Part shown: positions 1 through 13,092 of the stretch, piece by piece | Layout: every line of letters begins with the position of its first letter | Position numbering within the stretch: the stretch's first letter is position 1 | Origin: Phoronis ovalis | Taxonomy: Eukaryota > Phoronida > Phoronidae | Assembly: GCA_028565635.1 (NCBI GenBank) | Contig: JAOXYB010000013.1 | Span: 1-64,000 of the forward strand | Reading direction: 5' to 3' | DNA length: 64,000 nucleotides | Notes under the pieces: model-generated | Told to the model about the DNA's origin: nothing | Databases searched by the model: none | What the model saw: the letters and a program-made list of their open reading frames with translations, nothing else | Program-made: the position numbers and the translations under genes

Positions 1-2397
1 TATATATACATAAAAGAATGCTTTTTCGTCAAAGGAATCAATGCAATATCGTGAAATCAAACTTATAATTCGACGCTGAATGTATCCCTTAAAGCCATTT
101 CATTTAAAGGAATGCAATCAAACTCGGCAACTCCATGTCTTCGACTCAGGCATGAACTGAGCATGTACTTTTCGTCATTATAAACTAATCAACGCCACCT
201 GTTGTTCATTTACAAGACAAATTCAATTCATAAAGAAGAACGGAAATTTTAGTAAGTTTATCCAAGTTACAAAAACATATTTTTAAAAAATCAAAGCGTG
301 TGTTTGGATAGGTATGTTTGTATAGCACAGGACTATCATATGTGTTATTTCAACAACTATGTCGATATATAATCTGTAACATTAACAACAGATGAAGAGG
401 GCCGAGCATCATACGGAAACACTTTAATCTAAACATTCCAAAACTGAAATGAATTATAACTTCAAAACTCTCTGGGCAGTATAGATTCTTTGATATGCAT
501 GGCTTGAAGGGAAATATACTCATAAAATATGCTTGTTAAATAATCTTAGTATATTTTTAGAGCCAATATACAAAAAAGATTGTCATAAATACTTAAACAT
601 AATTTACAAATAATACTTGCTGGTACGACTGGTTTCACTAAAAGCCACGGTAAAATTCGCAATACATTTCCATATTTGTTTTACAGGAGGTGAATTGTAA
701 AATTTAAAAATTTTAATTTCAAAAACTATGCAGTGCTTCCTGTAAGTATCAGCTGGAAATTATAACGAAATTTTACAACAGCATAATACAACATAGTATA
801 TTTTCTGCTATACAGTTTAAGGATAGTCCAATTCTACGAGAATCATATACAAAAACATTTTTTATACATAATCAATTTAATTGCAAAGTTACCTCGTAGA
901 CTACAGAATGGTGCTCATTCTTCAACTTAAAAACTGTATGCTTTCTATTATAATCCACTGCTTGCCATAAGTTTCTTTCTGCCAACGAGGAAATAACGTT
1001 AAAAGATCATAATAATCATGATCCTTTCACTAAGACAAATTATTATTTTTGTGGCTTAAATTGGATTCTTCACCTAAAGTTAATTTGTTTTAAACAAACA
1101 ACGGTGCTAACAGACTGTCCATCAACGCCAAACTGACACTGAGACTAAACCTTCTTAAATGTAGTAATACCAAGAAATGCACAATAAACAAAATTCTGCC
1201 AAGTCAAACAGTGTACGTAGTGTCAGAAAATTATAAATAAACAATAAATCATAGCCTCGGGATCAAACTACGGCGGCGAAATCACCGTATAGTTTGTTTT
1301 GTTTTCGTAAAACATAATAATGGTAATGATATAATATTATAAGCTTTAGAATGTTTTCATCTCTAACATAATGATAATGTGTGATAATTTCTGAAATTCT
1401 GATATAAATGCGCGTTTCTTTCAGACCACAAATGCATATAAATAATTTTTACTATTTTTAATTTTCACTAAATTGAAAAGTTTTGAGTTTGAGAACTGTA
1501 ATAAAATTATTTCCTACTACCTACTTTTTACAAATTTACATCAAAAGCTTTTATATACAAAAAACTACTAACAATCTATGTTTGCCTCTTTTCTTTACAT
1601 AAATTCTTGTACAACAAAATGATAAAGCAATATCATAACACAAAAGCAGTAGGGTTCCTGATGAAAGAGTTTTTGTAGTAATTTTTTTTACATTATATAA
1701 TTTCAAAAGCGGTCTCTGCAGGTGAACGTAATTTCATCAAAAAAAAAAATAAATTAACATTTTTAAAAAAGACCTCACACGAGCTTTTAAAAATGGAATT
1801 TCATCGACCAACGCACTCACAAATTACTCAATTCCAGGTGTTAGATTCTTACTTATACTGAAAATATGACTTTTTACTCAAAATTAACGTAAACATCTAA
1901 AACTTATTACAGTTAGCTATCATTTGACTTTACAGTATTATGAACATATATTTAAGACAAAAATAAAAGGTATAATATGTCGAACGCTAATTATGTACTA
2001 CAAGTACAATGATTTAATGAAAAATGAGCGATTATAATTAGTATGATTATTAAACATTTGATTCGGTACGAAATACTCCATTTTCTCAGCAACGTGTTTT
2101 TGCATCTACCCTCAGCCGAACCTCTCTCTGTAAGTTTATTATTTTCTTTTTTCTCTTCCGTATTCTGATTTTCACCAAACCATTTTTATAGCATATTAAC
2201 ATACTATGTACACCAACATATGTTCCAATATTTTTCCGTTATCACAATGTAATGCTTCTTCATAGTCTCACACACAACCTGTAGACTCAGTCTGGACTTA
2301 TCAGTCATTGTATAAACAGCAATGTTCCTTCTTTTTCTCCCACAAGCAACACCAGCGAAACTAATACCCAACACCAGATCAACAAATTCAACAAACA
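1..2397. other. 3' flank of Wnt4, no gene seen
   Basis: No coding exon or recognisable repeat was seen in this AT-rich stretch. Its right part should be the Wnt4 3'UTR, since that gene ends at 2398 on the minus strand. A minus-strand AATAAA (TTTATT on the plus strand at 2135-2140) would give a 3'UTR of about 260 bases. A longer UTR is possible because AT-rich sequence continues to the window edge. Confidence 0.5.
2135..2140 (-). terminator. candidate Wnt4 poly(A) signal
   Basis: The minus strand reads AATAAA about 258 bases past the Wnt4 stop codon. The hexamer is common by chance in AT-rich DNA, so this is only the nearest plausible site. Confidence 0.3.
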
Positions 2398-2865
2398 TTA
2401 TAAGCAAAAATGTTCCTCAATCTCCTTTTCACATTCTTTACACTTAACATAACAACACCAGTGAAACTTGCAAAAGCATCGTTCCACTACTTTTTTCTTC
2501 CTTGTTCGATACCCCCTCCCACAGCACAGCAGGTCACATCCATCAATAGCTTTGGAAGCTTTATTGCACAGTCTACCGTGTGTCCCCAATGAACCGATTT
2601 TAGGATCGGGTTCACAGAAATCCGGTGATGCTACTAAATACACCAAGTCTTCATTCGTGTGAGGTTTAAATTGATTGTTTAGAGGTACTAGTTGTTTCCT
2701 GGATCCGACTCGTTTTTGTTCGACCTCTGTGGCACCGTCGAATTTTTCTTTTATTATAGCTCCAACTTCTCTGAATTTTGGCATTGCACGCCAACAAGTT
2801 TCTAACTCGCACGAACCCGATACTCCATGACACTTGCATTCAGTTTTCATGTGGTCTTCTACAGC
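2398..2865 (-). CDS. Wnt4: Wnt4 exon 4 (C-terminal half)
   Basis: This exon encodes residues 201-355 plus the TAA stop. The acceptor is TTTTACAG before GCTGTAGAAGACC. It holds 16 of the 24 cysteines, the acylation loop [10 protein letters not shown] and the C-terminal Frizzled-contacting cysteine-knot finger ([13 protein letters not shown]). Confidence 0.96.
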   Translation of the reverse strand, partial: AVEDHMKTECKCHGVSGSCELETCWRAMPKFREVGAIIKEKFDGATEVEQKRVGSRKQLVPLNNQFKPHTNEDLVYLVASPDFCEPDPKIGSLGTHGRLCNKASKAIDGCDLLCCGRGYRTRKKKVVERCFCKFHWCCYVKCKECEKEIEEHFCL

Positions 2866-5800
2866 CTGTAAAATTAGCAATAAATGGTCAAGAAACTTTC
2901 AGAGGTTATTTCCAATAAACTGACCATGGACTTTTCCCTGTTATCACCCGCTGCTTCCCCTTTTGTAGTATCCGATTATCGTTTGGTATATAATTTTTTT
3001 TCATAATTATCTATATTTTTATTTTTTGGAATTATTTTTAGCTCTTTCAGTCCTGTCAAAATATAATTTGATTTCGGTACCTGCGTAGCGAAGTACGTTA
3101 AATGCTATGTACATGTAAACTTTTACAACATACTTCATTTGCAATGTAGAAAAGTTTCTTGTCTAGAATATTTAGAGTTTCTTGTTCATTTGTAACATTT
3201 TGAAATATAGCTACCGTCACACGACCAGCGATTTCAGCATCCACCAAAAAATAAAGTATTTTAACTAGTTTTCCATTCTGATTCAAATGCGAAGTTTATT
3301 TCGCTCCCGTTACTTATCTGCTATTTTTTTTTTCACTTCCACCAAAGGCGAATTAAACGGTGGATAAGAAACTGTGAATAAATAGCTTTAAATAGTATTA
3401 AGGGAACGATAACTACAGATTCTAATCAGAATCACCGGTTTTCGAGCTCTGTCAGAGCTAACTATTAAATTGGAAATATATCGAAAATTCATAACTTTAA
3501 TAACACAAGAATGATTCAACACTGACGGGTGATGATGGATGGAACCTGAGATAGTCATTAACAGCTGGTTACGGTTCATGAAATATTTTGGGTACAAAAC
3601 GAACCTTCTAACATTCATAAATCATTTCTTAGGTATCTGTTAGTTATTGGAATAAACAACGACCAAAATACGGGGTCAAAACAGTACAACTGATAGTACA
3701 TCCAGACACTCTATCAATGTGCTTTGGTTTTTCTTATAATAAATAATCAAATAAAAGCTTTAATTGCCTTGAAATCTGAAATGCTAAAGTGTCGCGTTTA
3801 TATCAGTTGTATTTCTTAAACTTCTGCATTTTTTATCGACTCATTGGCTTTAATATCGCTTGTAAGGGGAAAAATACCAAAAATAATTTTTATATGTATA
3901 AAGCAAATTGAAAATTAAATATATAGCGATGTACATAAAAAACATTTGCGACTTAGGTAGTGTATTTAGTAGTACCTCGATCATTTGCAATGTAAATTTT
4001 TCTCGGATGTCATAAAGTATTTTGTTAATACTGCAATAAAAATGGAACAAAATTCATCAAAAAACAGCAGGATCTACCAGAGGAATTTATCTGAATAATA
4101 AATAAAACACAAATCTTGTCAAATATATTCTGCTATCAGAACTAGACTGGTTTGTATCATTTCGTGCCTTAGGCTCATATCAAAAAGATATCTTTAAAAT
4201 AACAGGTTTGAAGACAAGTTGTTTTCGGATATGGACCAGAATAGAAATACCAGCATTTTTAACTTTTAGAAATTATACTAATTTTAAACATCTTTTTAAA
4301 TATGATTTACTTTTTACTGTAGTGCTGCTACACAATATTTTCTCAAATGTAGCCATAATGATTACACAAAGTGAGCTAGAGCTTCATTGTCGTCGTAACA
4401 GTGGGCAAAGTTTCGGGATAGCTAAGACGGGTCAAATATTCGAGTTCTTTTGGTCATCTGTGTAAATTTCTGCCGAGCATAAATTACATTAATCATATAA
4501 ATATATCAAAAACATAAGAGAAAACGTGAACACAAGGCGCCGGAATTATCATTTAAAACTAATCAACACTAATTTTCAAAGCTTTAAAGGAAATAATTAC
4601 TATACGTAAACAAGCAGCTGTAAAAAAGATGGATTCTTGCTGCACGGAGGTAATTATTCTTGGATATACAGGAGATGTATACGCACGACATTTTGTGGTG
4701 ACAGTCGGAGACGGTGCCATTTGTAGTAGTGGACCGAAGTTAGGTCCATCCATGTATAAGTATGGCCACTATCCAAGTTCATATTATAACACTTGTGTCA
4801 AACAAACAGTAGTTAAATACATGTTTACCATTTATTGAAGAAAGAAAATTTGAGTAAAGGGGGACTTGAATATAATAATTAGAATTATAATTTTTGAAAA
4901 AAAAGTTATTGATTTTTATAACGGTAAAAAAACGATAAACTGCATGAGAAGTTGTCAACGTATTTTTAAAAAATATAATTACATTAAATTACAATTACAT
5001 TAAATTATTTTACAGGAAATTATGCATGCTAGATCTAGTTCCACATCTTTTGTACCCAATCTAGGTGACACATCAGAGGAGTATCTTCCCGGGTGCGATA
5101 TGAAACGCGATAATAGTAGCAACGCGTTACCGTTAAATTTAATGTGACGCTAATTAATACTATAAACTTACAAATTAAGTGAAGCATCGTTTAGTAAATT
5201 AAATATACTATCAGTTTCCATTCCAACCACTTAATGCATACTTTATATCAAAGATAACCTAGAGGAAATTAAATGTCGAAACTATGTAAATTTTTGTCAA
5301 TATAAAAGGTAAATTGGCTTTAAATGATTTTGATTTGATAACATAAAAGAAAAGTGATATGGCTGGTTTACCAATAATATTCGAAAGGTTATCAGTTAAG
5401 TCACCCACCATTCACAGAGCTGTCCAGAAAATAATGTATAAAGGTCCAGGAGAGAATTAAGATTTCATGGAAATGCCAAATAAAATAACGTTGAAAATTT
5501 ATACAACGCTTGTGCTCTCAGATAATTTAAGGCCCTGACATAAACGGACACATATTTTTAGTGGAATGAACTTATGCAATGCTGTCACATTCCTTAACAT
5601 TAAATTCGTAAAATCAACGAGGCCGTATTTTTCATCATAAAAACCCGGGGGAAACCACAAAGATGTAAGCTTAAAAATTTGACAAACAGTTTTCATTCAC
5701 AGATTTCCTTTATCAAAATAAATTGATCAATTTTCAAACTGAAGCTATGCTAGTTTGGTTAGGCTTATTGATGGTACTTATTCTGCTAAATTTCCTTACT

Positions 5801-8800
5801 TAATTAAATTCGAAACACGATACGATAACTGACTACTTACAAAAATATTATATTTATTTAGAAATAGCAAAGATCTGACAAGAATATTTCTAAGCTGCTA
5901 GAATGCATGTCTACAAAATATATTTTAATTTATTTCTTTAGGTAACGCCCGACCATCCAAGGAGGAAGGATCTGATGTTATCATCTGCTAATTTTATTTT
6001 TTATAAATGTACGCATGAATGGTGTTCTATTAGATATAAATATGGTTTTGCAGCTTACTATGGTAATGCTAACCTTGAAACTTATTTTTAACCTTGAAAC
6101 ATACTTTTAACACGAATATGGAATTATTTTGGACAAAACAAATCAACTTTTAAACAATTTAACTTTTAAAAGGAAAATACTGAATTATATTTGATAAAAA
6201 ACATTCACAAATTTTAACTTGTTTAGTCACGTATATTTTGTGTGCGACATCTCATTAAACATATTATTATTACAACTGGTCTCAAAATTTCTGAATAAGA
6301 TAGACTAGTATCTAGGATAACGGTTGTTTTATTTTAAATAAAACAAAATCAGCATCGCCATTTCTACGTACCTTTCTGCCTGCCTCGTTATTGTGTAAAT
6401 TCATAAGAGCCCTCTGTGAGTTTGAACCTCGATGTCTTTCACGAGCATCCACAAATTGTTTAGAAAATGCAGTGCCGTATGCTATGTTATCAGAGCATCC
6501 TGACCATTCAAAACCCTCAGGACTTTTACCTTGCACCGTGTGGTCACAACCACATTTATACAGACTACCACTACTACACGCACGAGTCACTGAGTGAGAC
6601 ACACCTGCCGCCGACATAGCATGCACAAAAGCGGCCTCACGGGTACCTGAAAAAAAGATGGAAAGTTGATTACGTTAAAAGATCGGTTAATATTAATATT
6701 TGAATTGACGTCCGTTAAAGTGCGATATCATCGCAGGTTACAAAAATATTTTTGTAACTTCGGAGATATCCAATACTTTTACCTTAGAAATGTTAAAAAA
6801 AAAAGTTTTGTGACTTCCGTAATATTGATGTTTGAGAGAGATATTTAAAATTGGCGCTTTGTTTCTGTATTATGTGTCAGAATGGTATAAAATATGTAAA
6901 AGTAATAGTACGTCGTATAGCAGTAGCTAAGAAACCTAAAATCAGGCTGATAGGGTGAAAACATTAAAGCCTACAAAGTTGTAATTTATTGACCTCCTTG
7001 ATATCGAATAATTTTCAATACTAGTATTTAATTTACAAGGCACTTGTTATGTTTTCACTGATTTGACGCCCGCTATGTGTTTGGTTTAATGGGGTGGTAT
7101 AAATTCTTAAGAAAACCTCACCGAATCAAATATCAAAATAGTAGAAATTCGATTATACACAGACATGTACACCCAGCAGAAAGTGGCACGTTTACTTTGA
7201 AATAAGATGCTAAATAAATTTGGTGGTATGTCGATGAATATTAATTCAAATTGTGAATAAACAAATATTCTCAAAGTTATTTTAAAATTGAATAAGACGG
7301 TAAACACGAATTATCAAATGTTAGAAACGGAAATTAAAGTGATACAAAATTAGTTTGTTAAAAAGTAAAATTTCGAAATGTTCATTGACTTCTGTCAAGT
7401 GTTATATGAGTTTGTGGTTAGGCTGAACAACCTGCACAAAGAACTCAAATTTATGTGGACACAATATAACGTTACTATGTCACGGAACAGCTGGTTTGTA
7501 ACTGAATGCTGACGATAACTTGATCCACCGAATGTTTCCACTGAAACAAGTATGACATGTTACTTTTACAAGAAACCTTTGCACCGCGTTATAAAATGAT
7601 GTACCTGTTAAAAATATTATTCAAATACAATGTTATACATGTTAAAACAACTAATGATGAAGCATAGTCTGGAAATGTTATGCACATGTTATTCCTAGTT
7701 TGAAAAACCTGTGTCTATTCCTCTCGATTTGCACAAATCGGTTTAAACGAAGCTGAAGAAACAGTACAGTACATTATGACTATACGCCATATTTTCAATG
7801 TGTACTGTGTACCCGGTACTGTAGAACAAGTTTTTGCACAGCAACTAAAGCACAACTTAATATGATACCTTTAAAATGTTATGAATTGATTATATAAAAC
7901 TTAGTACGCCGGGTAATCAGTAAAGATTTTCAGGTCTAGTCTATATTCAATAAGCTCACGTGACCAACAACCTTCCCTCTCATTTTAAGGATAAGTAAAC
8001 GTTTCAAAATAGAATTTGATATTTTTGAAAATTATTTAACTTTTTTATGTACTGGTATTTGATAAAAGATATCCAAAACGGTGTAAATAAACAGACAGGA
8101 CTTAAAGAAACTGATAAACTGTTTTAATGGGCGGAAAGTGATAATTCTTCAAGAATTTGGATTATTTAAAATTAAAATTTATACTTCGATATGAACAAAT
8201 TAGAACATTGCTGGAAGAGTGTAGGTTTTATAATCTAAAGTGCGGTGTACCAGAGACATTAACACAGATGTGTGGAGTATCAGCAAGATACACTATCTAG
8301 CAAGTGTTCCCGTCAGTCAAGACAGTAATTAAACATTTATTGCATTCAAAGCAAGACCATATACAACAATTAAAAACACGCCCTTTTACAGTATTGCGCA
8401 GTCCTACGTAAAAATGTAAGGGCTTTATTTTAGAAAACTTAATGCAAATATCAGATATTGCGCAGTGATTTGGTGCGGTGAGTAGGCGGTATATACATCT
8501 CCGGTATATACAAACAGTGTCCATGCATGATTATGTAATAATGATTGACAAAAATGATAAAAATCAGTTCGACTGGCTGTATTTATTTTTTGCAAACGTA
8601 AGTACAGGAAATAAATAACCTCAGGTAGTTCCTGGTAAAAATTAAATACAAAATTGCACACAGAAATGTTTTAATTTCAAAGCGTTTAGCTACACGTGTT
8701 TCATTTTACAGTTTTCCTTGCTAATTAATATTTTGTACATTTTGAAACTATTCAGGTTGACGTAGGGAGCTTGTTTTCAAGTAATAATGTTGCTGATGTC

Positions 8801-11800
8801 AGCTTTTTTATTTTCTGTCAACCATATATCTGCCTTGGCTAAGATACGTAGGAAATTGCTTCTTGAGTTTATGGCCATTTCCAGTGAATTAGTAGACATT
8901 TATGAAGCTATAAATCTGTAAGGAAATGATACTGCAATGCTGTATGTTGGCTGCCATACATAAATACTAGCCATTGATTACCCCTAATTATAGCAGGTCG
9001 TAAAACCATTCATACCAGAAATATACTCAAATTAAAAATACATTTTACAGAAGGCTGATCACTGAAGTTTGTAAACTTAAAAAACAGGTTCCGAGAGGAA
9101 CAAACTAATAAATAGAGTCAAACTCTACCAAAAGAAGCAGAACTCATAATGTATGCACTCTTGGTGTGGTCAGGTAGATATGGTCACAATTTTAAACAAC
9201 AAATACATCGTAGTGTATAGTACTGTAGTATAAACTATATAAACTATATAATCTGATAGTCGGCTTATCATGTTATAAATCACTAGTAAAGTGTTTATTT
9301 CAATTTATACAAACAGAGTGATATTACAATAAATGCCACCAAAGAATGCTGTCAAAAAGTGAAGCGACCCACGTCGAAATTAGTGCACAAAAATAATACA
9401 CAGTTCTATTTTTTATGATAATGAATCCATAGTTTGATTCGGTTAAATCGGCGATTCCTGTGGTAGCACATTTTTTCAGTAACACAATTACTGTGTTCTG
9501 CATATTCCAAGGCTAACGATTATTTTTAGGAATATATAACCTGAACACGTGTAGAAAAAATGTTGTGTACCAACGTTTAAACACCAACCCTAGGCATGTA
9601 TACGAATTTTATAGGGAGAAGTGATGCTTTATTTAATTTATATTTTCTGTGTGTGGACGTATTTTGTACTACTAGATTTATAGCTACTTTTCATTAGATT
9701 GGTTAATTTGGTTAACCCCTGAGATCACTTGATCGCGCTTTAGTTTATTGATATCATAAACTATTTGTCTTAGCTAATTGTAACCACTACACAAAAACGC
9801 CATCAGTCACAGCCGACAGCAAGAGATAAATAACAAAATCTGTGGTTGTAAACAAATTCCCCATGACGGTGTTTCTTTTTTTCTGTGCAACTTCGAAGGT
9901 GAAAAATACAGCCTTTTGTACCGCCGCTGGATTGTGTAAAATCGTCTGCCTTTCCGAATAAAAGTTGCAGACAAAAAAGCACTCCACACATGGATCTCTT
10001 TTCTTTTTTTCTTTTCCATAAATGTTTAGATAATTTTCATCTGTTTTAAACACAGTATGATTATTTTGATCATTTGAACAAAAAATACCGATTTATTGAC
10101 GTTATTAAGGTCAGTCAAGGTAGTTTAGTGTATTTTTTTCCTGCTGAGCTGAGACGAATATGTGTGACATTGGCGAATTGAAGACATCATAAAAATGTCA
10201 AGTATAGAGTTGAGTAACTTGATGAAACCGTTAACTGGCGTGTTTAGACGCCATCCATCAACACCTAGAGCCCTACACGATTGACAGGACTGAGGTAATT
10301 TAAAGAAAGCAGAACTTTATTTTGAGATGAACATGCAGACACGAACACAGACGGATGACAGTTTGGTGTGATTCCAGTGTACATGTTTATTTAACTATGT
10401 ATATAAAGAATGTTATATAATGCAATCCAATGCAAGATGCACAATCCAAAAAATGTGTAAATACACGAGGTATTTGTATAATTGTACAGTAGGTAGTTGC
10501 ATTGGTTCATTTGGCTTGCTTAACATTATAATGCCAGTTCCTTGTTTCTTCGCCACATTTTATCATTTCAATCCAATAAGAGAAAATCCGTGATAAATAA
10601 AATTTCTGTATCTATCGATTTTTTTTAATGAGGACGGGGTTCTAAAAGCATGCAAGTGGGGGAAGGGTGCAATAAATTGAGCAAAATATTGAAAAACACT
10701 GAGTTCAATCCCTACCTTGGTTTAGCACATTTCCAAAGATTGATACAGCGTCGACTGTACTGCAGTTCCATCTACGCGTACTAAACTGATACTGGCATTC
10801 ATTGATGGCAATGGATGCACCTTCCTTCACACTGTCCATAACCTCTAAATTACGACGACAAACTTGCTTTTGTTTGTTCACCAGCCCTGTCAATTTATCA
10901 CATGTGTCTTCTGTTGTTATGCTGTCCACTGACGATAAACTCAGGGCTCTAAAACAAAATCATCGAAATAAAAGAAAACGTCTTTGACTTTGGGGTTTTT
11001 ATACATATTATTTAGTTTGAAATTGTAGATAATAATTGACAGTCCTGATGTGTAAGGAAGTTGTAAGATTTTTAACAACTTTCTGTAACCAAGCAGCAGT
11101 TTTAACAAAAATGAGTACTTGACATAAAAGAATAGACGTCCTCAGAGATATTTCGGATTCGGAGATGTACATTTCAAAGAAAAAAGTTGTACACGCAATC
11201 GTGCCCAGCGGACTAATCGAGGCGAAAATACCATAAAAAGACTCTACCAATCAATACAGCATAAAAACGAACTGCGCTTTTTAGTATTATGTTTGTACTG
11301 TTAGTGCTCTCATTTAGGTAAATTCAAATCCTATTTCTGTTTGATTACATGTAACAAGTTAAATATTGAATACAAAATATCATGCTCTAAAAATTAACAA
11401 AAAGCAAAATACCCTGAACCTGATGTACCGGGTCAGTGGTATTATGTTTGATGCTCACATGTTACTAGTCATATTTCTCTAACCTTTTAAACTCAAATCT
11501 TATCATTTTTTTTTTGTATCTTACAGGCATTACGCCGACAGTATACAGATTGAACTCGAAATGTGTTTATATATTAGATCATCTATTACTAAAAATACAC
11601 AAATCGTACTAGAAATGGAAACCACACTTGTACAGATGAGACCTAGTTGACAACCACACTGACTGTAAACTTATATATTAATACATATAATTTGTGTATT
11701 CACGGCGACAACTAACGCTTATAGTTTAATCCTAACTCCATGTACCATAAACAACATCATCTCGAACTTGGGAGTAAGGCAAAAAGGTAGAAAAACTAAT

Positions 11801-13092
11801 CTGTTATCATTGGTACCATGTAAATTATTCTAGCAGAAATTATACAAATTTGGAAATCTCTAAACTTGAGACATATCGGTAGTCTAGTGAGCTATATAAT
11901 TTGAAACAGAGCGGATATGTCCTGATATGTCCGTGTACGGCCATATAGTTGTATCAGTGGATTGTGTATGTAAGTCTCAGTAGGGGCTTGTTTTGTTTCA
12001 ACACACGGACATAGGCTGATATTGTTCGGTCAGTCTGACATCGTATAGGACTATTAATTGTTAATTCAATCTGTTAAACTAACTATCTCTTCCTGAACAA
12101 GAGAGATCAAAAGCACCGATAAATCATTTAACACAGATCTATTTTACTATCAACAGAATGGTACCAGACTATTACAAGATTGTTCGCAATCTCTTGTAAT
12201 GCAATCCCTTGAAGGCAATTTCGTTATGAATATACTGCATGGATTGAAGGCATACATCGAGATTCATGAACCCCGAGACATTAGGTATATAGGGTATTTG
12301 ATGAAATTAGTAGTACGGTTGCCAAAGTAACGATGTTTTATTTTTCAAAACAATAATACATCTGGTCGAATAACATCTATGTCATTTTCATTAGTAAATA
12401 CTGAGGAATATGCAATAGAAACAAATCTTGATTGCCATTTTAGACGGATCTGACATTATTAAAAAACAATGTCATGTACATGTAATAAACCAGACCAGTT
12501 ACACAGTACATGGAGAAGTCCGTCGATAATCATTGTCTGTATAGTCACTGTTTATCGCAACCTGGATTGATCAGTGGTACCCCGAATGGGCACCTAACCA
12601 CCGAAGCTGACCATGATTATATTGAACAGCTAAAACCAGCGTGGTTTTCAGTGAGAAATTAATGCATAATAACACTTATTGTATATAATTTAAGTATGTA
12701 ATATGAACAAATATATATAGGGGTATTAAAGTTTACTGCTTATATGCTTCTAAATCAGTTTATTGCTATTTTCTGTGCAAATATCCCTAATAAACTTTTT
12801 TACGCGGGATTCGTAAAACATAAATTCGGAAGTTTAATTTTAGCATATCTAAGTGCATTTTTATGGAGTATTTAACATGTTTATCTGAAGCACTGTGAAT
12901 CACACGCTAATTCAATATAAGATTAAAGGCATCGCAGGTAATAAATTAATTAATATTACATAACAGCGCTGTAACAAAGTGTAATAATTATAACACTTAC
13001 AACCACCTAATTGCACTTGACTGACTCACGTATCCAAAGAGCACCACGTACATGACGAAAAGTTCCAAAATTCTCCTGACATTAAAATCCAT
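2398..13092 (-). CDS. Wnt4: Wnt4 secreted signalling protein (4 exons, complete)
   Basis: This gene encodes a secreted lipid-modified Wnt ligand that binds Frizzled receptors. Exons in coding order are 13092-13001, 10948-10716, 6646-6372 and 2865-2398, totalling 1068 bases or 355 aa, against 351 aa for human WNT4 as I recall it. All junctions are GT-AG with matching phases. Residues 1-27 form a signal peptide. I count 24 cysteines in the Wnt pattern. The block HGVSGSC carries Ser216, the site equivalent to the serine acylated by Porcupine. Assignment to Wnt4 rather than another subfamily rests on blocks such as [24 protein letters not shown] and SKAIDGC. The three introns (2.1, 4.1 and 3.5 kb) hold nothing I recognise. 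The neighbour NUP37 is divergent. No frameshift or missing key residue was seen. Confidence 0.96.
6372..6646 (-). CDS. Wnt4: Wnt4 exon 3
   Basis: This exon encodes residues from the G split at the junction ([14 protein letters not shown]) to NNEAGRK. It has a strong GTACGT donor and a CAG acceptor. It carries four cysteines, including the KCGCD and WSGCSDN motifs typical of Wnt proteins. Confidence 0.95.
10716..10948 (-). CDS. Wnt4: Wnt4 exon 2
   Basis: This exon encodes the N-terminal helical domain, with [15 protein letters not shown] and [16 protein letters not shown]. Asn in WNCST is the usual Wnt glycosylation sequon. It starts after TTTTAG in phase 2 and ends before GTAGGG in phase 1, matching exons 1 and 3. 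Confidence 0.94.
13001..13092 (-). CDS. Wnt4: Wnt4 exon 1 with signal peptide
   Basis: This exon encodes [20 protein letters not shown] and the start of the mature chain (SAIRWL). A short basic stretch followed by a hydrophobic core is a classic signal peptide. The donor is GTAAGTG. The start was chosen because it is the only ATG in frame that gives a leader of normal length. Confidence 0.88.

Noticed and set aside
3098-4050. Minus-strand frames of 62-76 residues in Wnt4 intron 3
   Set aside because: No conserved motif, splice context or codon bias was seen. Wnt4 joins cleanly across them.
9787-10053. Three overlapping minus-strand frames of 62-88 residues
   Set aside because: All lie inside Wnt4 intron 2. 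Overlap in several frames with no protein-like conservation fits chance in low-stop sequence.
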